A model generated the notes under the pieces. It searched no databases and was not told the origin of the DNA. It saw nothing but the letters and a program-made list of their open reading frames with translations. A stretch of 64,000 nucleotides of DNA from the NCBI GenBank assembly GCA_025093555.1, contig JAIWNF010000032.1, positions 496,001 through 560,000 on the forward strand, in the 5' to 3' direction. Below, one piece after another: positions 59,913 through 64,000 of the stretch; the stretch's first letter is position 1, and each line of letters opens with the position of its first letter. This stretch comes from Circinella umbellata. Its lineage: Eukaryota; Mucoromycota; Mucoromycetes; Mucorales; Lichtheimiaceae. A program made the position numbers and the translations under genes.

Positions 59913-62209
59913 TTATCCAGGTGTAGAGAATTTATCAAGGCGTACATCCAAATAACGACCACCATATAAATATCCATTGAATTTACCTGTTGTAATCAAT
60001 ATACACAACACAGTTAGTTCATAAAACCAAAAATAGAGAGAAAAAAAAAAGAGTGTAAAAATTACCTATAGCACGTTCACATATAGCAAACTCTTCAAAC
60101 CGTACTAATCCTGAACCTTTAGGATGACCATTAAACGTTTGAATTTCAGCCCTTACAACGGGCCCAACATGTCTGAACAAATCGATCAGATCTTGCCAAG
60201 TAGTAGAAAAGGGCAACTATCATTATTACCATATGTCAATAACTGGTTAAGGAAAATGTTTAATTGGTTATTGAGCATGAAATAAAAAACGAGGAAAACT
60301 TATTTACATTGGTGACAAATATTTGGTTTGGTCCATGACTTGGCATAGATGCTCCAGGGCCACCAACTAAACTCATGGGTGCATAATGTGGAGGTGGTGG
60401 TGGAACACCGGGATCATATAGAGGGGGGTAAGGTTCACCACCATAACCACTTGGTGGTGGTAATGGTCGACTTCCTCCTTTTCGATAATCATCACCACCT
60501 GAATATATAAAATTCCATAATGTGAATACACAATCCAATACGCTGTTATCCACTCCATTTATATACATATATATCAATTACCTCGTTCCTTGTGTTCTCG
60601 AACCTCTGGTTGTGGTGGTGGAGGTAATGGCCCATCTCGTTCCTCGCATACTTGTAAAATTCTACCACGATATTCGGAACCATGAAACATTTCTATAGAA
60701 TGTCATTATATATCAAATATCAACTTTCTGTATGTCTTTAAAAGCAATGGCCGATACACATAAATCATCCAACGAAAAAAAAAATGAAAATTCCTACTCA
60801 CTTATAGCCGCTTTTACATCACGAGAATCTTCATAAATAACCAAACCAGTTCCTTTTGATCGCCGAGAATCTGGTTCTGTGTCAATATCCGTGTGGGTAA
60901 CTCTACCTGCCTTTCTGAATAAATCTTTTAAATCCTGCCAACTTGTTGAAAACGGCAACTATAACCAAAATCCTCTCATCAGTCAATATACACCTGTGTA
61001 ATATTTTCTTCTCTTTTTATTTTCTTGTTTTCTTACGTTTCCAACCCATAATCGTTGATCTTCTGGTACATCACGTGGATCTTTTGGCATTTTGGGTTCA
61101 AATTCACGGTCCTGATGATATGTGTAAAAGAAAATGAATTAAATGGCTCTCTTTTTTTCCAAATTATATTACTATTATTACCTCTCGAACAAATACAGGT
61201 CGACCCATAAATTCAACTCTATTTAAAACACGCATAGCACGTTCTGCATACTCGGGGCGAGAAAACTCAACAATGCTTAATACAAAAATACAATAAATAA
61301 AATTAGCATTCCATAAAGAATAATAATAATGATGAAAACAAAAAAAAAAATGAAAAAAATGAACTTACCCACACCCCTTTGACCTACCACTTGGTGAAGC
61401 TAGTATTTCCGTATGTAATACTGTTCCCGCTACATAATTATATTATATTATATTATATTTTATATATAATAAAACAAACAAAATGTCAAAAATCCAAGAG
61501 GAATATAAAGAAAAATAAAGTTTATTGTGTTTTTATTCTAAGAGAAAAAAAAAGAAAAACTAAATTGTATTTGCTTATAAATACCTCCTTTTGCAAAACT
61601 TTTTAAATCACTTCGTCGACAGTCATAAGCTAAGTTTCCCACGTAGATACGGCATCCTCCTTTATAACGTCCACTGCCACGTCTTGATCTTGAAGGTGAT
61701 CCTGACCTCGATCGATATCTACGTCTGGAAGATGATCGTCGTCGTCTTCGAGGTGAAAAAGATCCATGACGATGACGAGAAGAAGAATAATAATATTCTT
61801 CTTCGTCACTATATTCACGATGAGGACGACGACTGCTACTGCTTCCAGGATAATCATGAAGAGGAGGTGGTGGTCGAGTACGATCTGGACTTCCATTTCG
61901 ACTTGCACTACTGCTACTTTGATTGTTGAATTCATGTTGTTTATCGTTATAATGAGGTGAAAATGATCCATCACGAGAGCGCGATCGTTGACGCGAACGC
62001 GACCTATAATTTGTGGGAGAAGAATATCCCAAAGCTGTATCCCTTTCATCAATAACGACACTATCAGTAATAACCAGTTCTCCTTCATTATTTGGTTGTT
62101 GTCGTTGCTCTTCCGGATTCATGTTATTGACAGGTTCTTTTAATTGTTGGTTATTATTATTCGCTGACGGTGATTGAGCCCGCACAGGCGAATTACTATG
62201 TTCACTCAT
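59913..62209 (-). CDS. GBP2: Gbp2/Hrb1-like SR protein with three RRMs
   Basis: Nine exons fit in phase: 62209-61585, 61429-61369, 61275-61182, 61111-61037, 60958-60802, 60692-60582, 60498-60308, 60216-60066, 59986-59913 (512 aa). An N-terminal Arg/Ser-rich region (about 75-185, RSRSRQRSRSRD and RSRSGSPSRSRR) precedes RRM1 (about 187-258, RIYVGNLAY), RRM2 (279-355, RLWVGNLPF) and RRM3 (434-505, QIFVTNLPF). A Pro/Gly/Tyr-rich linker (about 355-430) joins RRM2 and RRM3. RS region plus three RRMs, with near-repeated LPFSTSWQDLKDLFR and LPFSTTWQDLIDLFR, matches yeast Gbp2/Hrb1, shuttling mRNA-binding proteins in splicing surveillance and export. The intron count is high. Confidence 0.88.
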
Positions 62210-63863
62210 TGATTTCTGATTCTTTTCTATATGTATATAACGTGTGTTCAAAGAAAAAAATATATGAAAGAAAATGTATATACACGCGCTCAAAAAAGGG
62301 GGGAAAGAGAGAGTAGGGTGTATGTGTGTAAAGGAAATTTGTGTATAAAGTGGAGAGACAGCAAGCAATAGACAATTTTTTTTTCAGGATGCTGAAAAAT
62401 CACAGCGAAGGAAGGTCCGAAATGCTCTTTCTTTTTGTGGGGAAATAAGGAAAAAATATTATGGTTTCAGAACAGACTCTATTTCGTTTGTGTTATTACG
62501 AGTTTAGATATATACTCAATTTATATTTTAAGCTAAGTGGTGTTTTACTGTGTATCCTATGAATTGGAATAGTTAGTGCTGTATGGGGTAAATAATAAAC
62601 AGCGAATTTTAAAAATATTTAACAGGTAAGAAACCTATTACATCACTTTGGCATCAGAAAAACGTACATTTTCTTTTTATTAATGCCGTTGTTATCGTTC
62701 TTACAGTACACAATAAAAAACAGGAATCGTTCCTGTCTTAATACAAATAATAAAGCCGTCATATGCGAACAAATATATATGAGTCTGAAGCATTTCATAC
62801 TAATTTTAAGGAATAGATGAAAAAATGTAGCCGTGTGGTTATCTCTAATATTAGCAGGTTCACGATACTTGTATTACGTTATTCTTTTTTATTTATTGAA
62901 AATAAAAAAAAGAATTATACATATAATAATTGAGCTTTTTATTATATTCATTATATTATGTTACTGACTGCTGCTCCTTGTAATGTAATAATGATATTGA
63001 ATCAGTTGCACCATCAATTTTTATGAACTTTTGGAAAAAATCGTGGTGACTGATCAGTTATTGCCAGTTTAATACTATCAAAACAATATTACTTTTTTCC
63101 TTCTAATAATAGAAAAGCTAATAATATATTATAGCTACATTCCACAAATCTATCAAAAAAAAAAAAGGTAAAAAAATATTTAGACTTATTTGTTAGAAAA
63201 ATAAAAAGGGAGACAATTAACTAACATCAAATTAGGAAGCTGCCGCCCATTTAAACAAAAAAGTGGCTGTGGTCCGTGCTGTGAAACATTTTACCAATAT
63301 TGAAAAAAAAAGTTCGCATTCTCTAACCACCACTACCCCTCCTTTTTTTTTTATTTCTGTATAAAGTTTATAGAAGTATAATATGATCGTCCTTGATCGA
63401 TTCTAATTTTTCCATTTTATCTGAACTCGATATATATGTTCTTACTTATTGAAAAGATGAATCATGATCGTTTATGCATATTTGTTTATTTTGTTGTATG
63501 TCACAGCATCTTTACTCTTAACAAAAGTAATCGTGTACATAAAGTACAGACTCACAGAATCCAGGAGACAGAAAAAGAAACCTACGGGGGAAAAAAATCT
63601 TTGTTGCTGTGTATTGAGGAGGTGATGATACAAATAATATCCCAAATAGCTATAGTTGTAATAATAAACATATCGCCTTGTAAACGTCATGCATAGAAAT
63701 AATAACGAAAATATGTTACCACGGTGACTCGCTCGCGAAGCACGAGAAGTAAATTGACAGAAGCAAAGATAACAAGGTTATATGAAATCTTTTCAAACTT
63801 TTAATATATAAAAAAGGAATAACAAATATTCTTTCACTTCTTGCTAACATAACTAATATTCAG
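62210..63863. other. Intergenic region upstream of the Gbp2-like gene
   Basis: About 1.65 kb. The left part is the promoter and leader of the Gbp2-like gene, with a GA-rich tract at about 62296-62315 (a CT box on the gene's strand). The rest is AT-rich without a supportable gene; frames at 63436-63696 are on both strands and unrecognised. A TATATAAAAAA stretch at 63805-63816 could serve the possible gene at the right edge. Confidence 0.45.
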
Positions 63864-64000
63864 AAAAAAAAGGTTTTACGAAATGCTCATCGAAACACAG
63901 ATCCGGAAGCATCCCCTCATTCCAGAGTTACCATGACAAGTGGCTCTACGTCAATCTCCATGACAACCACAACAAGCGTATCTCATTTCAAAAAAAAAAA
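63864..64000 (+). CDS. Possible start of a gene running off the window
   Basis: A good 3' splice site is seen at 63843-63863: branch-like CTAAC and ACTAAT, then ATTCAG. After it the frame stays open to the window end and has a plausible composition: KKKVLRNAHRNTDPEASP, then a Met at 63933 followed by a Ser/Thr-rich stretch (MTSGSTSISMTTTTSVS) and lysines. It could be an internal exon, or a 5'-UTR exon with the true start at 63933. Too short to assign a family. Confidence 0.35.

Overview
This window looks like chromosomal DNA from a fungus, most likely Mucoromycota (Mucorales-like). The genes are eukaryotic and carry short, AT-rich spliceosomal introns, mostly 50-220 nt. Intergenic DNA is very AT-rich and full of poly-A/T and dinucleotide tracts. 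The proteins are typical fungal ones: a Nop13-type RRM protein, an Ett1-like protein, Bpl1 with its amidotransferase-like N-terminus, a Dma1-type FHA-RING ligase and a Gbp2/Hrb1-type SR protein. I rebuilt every multi-exon gene by hand from GT/AG sites, reading phase and family similarity, so exon borders are models.

Layout. 0-5.2 kb: a NOP13-like gene (+) converges on an ETT1-like gene (-), followed by a secreted pepsin-like protein whose first catalytic Asp is Ser. 5.2-7.0 kb: intergenic, with what look like remains of a decayed minus-strand gene. 7.0-17.3 kb: four tandem, same-strand paralogues of a six-helix membrane protein resembling the bacterial VC0807 family, all split by one intron at the same codon, in intergenic DNA rich in the palindrome TACGTA. 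18.1-25.1 kb: biotin-protein ligase, then an F-box/LRR protein.

27.3-33.8 kb: a WDR68/DCAF7-type WD40 gene whose first intron holds a 4.6-kb DNA transposon. The element has about 41-bp imperfect terminal inverted repeats beginning CACACC, a TA flanking both ends, and an intact two-exon transposase gene antisense to the host. It ends only 9 nt before exon 2. 34.9-36.2 kb: a secreted, codon-optimised protein with two tandem 83-86 residue units ending in KR (Kex2-type sites), then a long helical tail.

39.6-45.5 kb: a Dma1-like E3 ligase (+), an HD-domain phosphohydrolase (-) and a MAT2B-like protein (-), the last two only 100 bp apart. 49.7-52.9 kb: a short Sin3-like corepressor. 56.9-58.5 kb: a peroxisomal D-amino-acid oxidase-like flavoprotein. 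59.9-62.2 kb: a Gbp2/Hrb1-like three-RRM SR protein. The last 140 bp may open another gene.

Most genes are unrelated housekeeping loci separated by 1-4 kb of apparently non-coding DNA. The parts most worth following up are the transposon in the WD40 gene, the tandem membrane-protein array, the Kex2-type repeat protein and the active-site-altered protease. I saw no tRNA, rRNA, known snRNA or CRISPR array.
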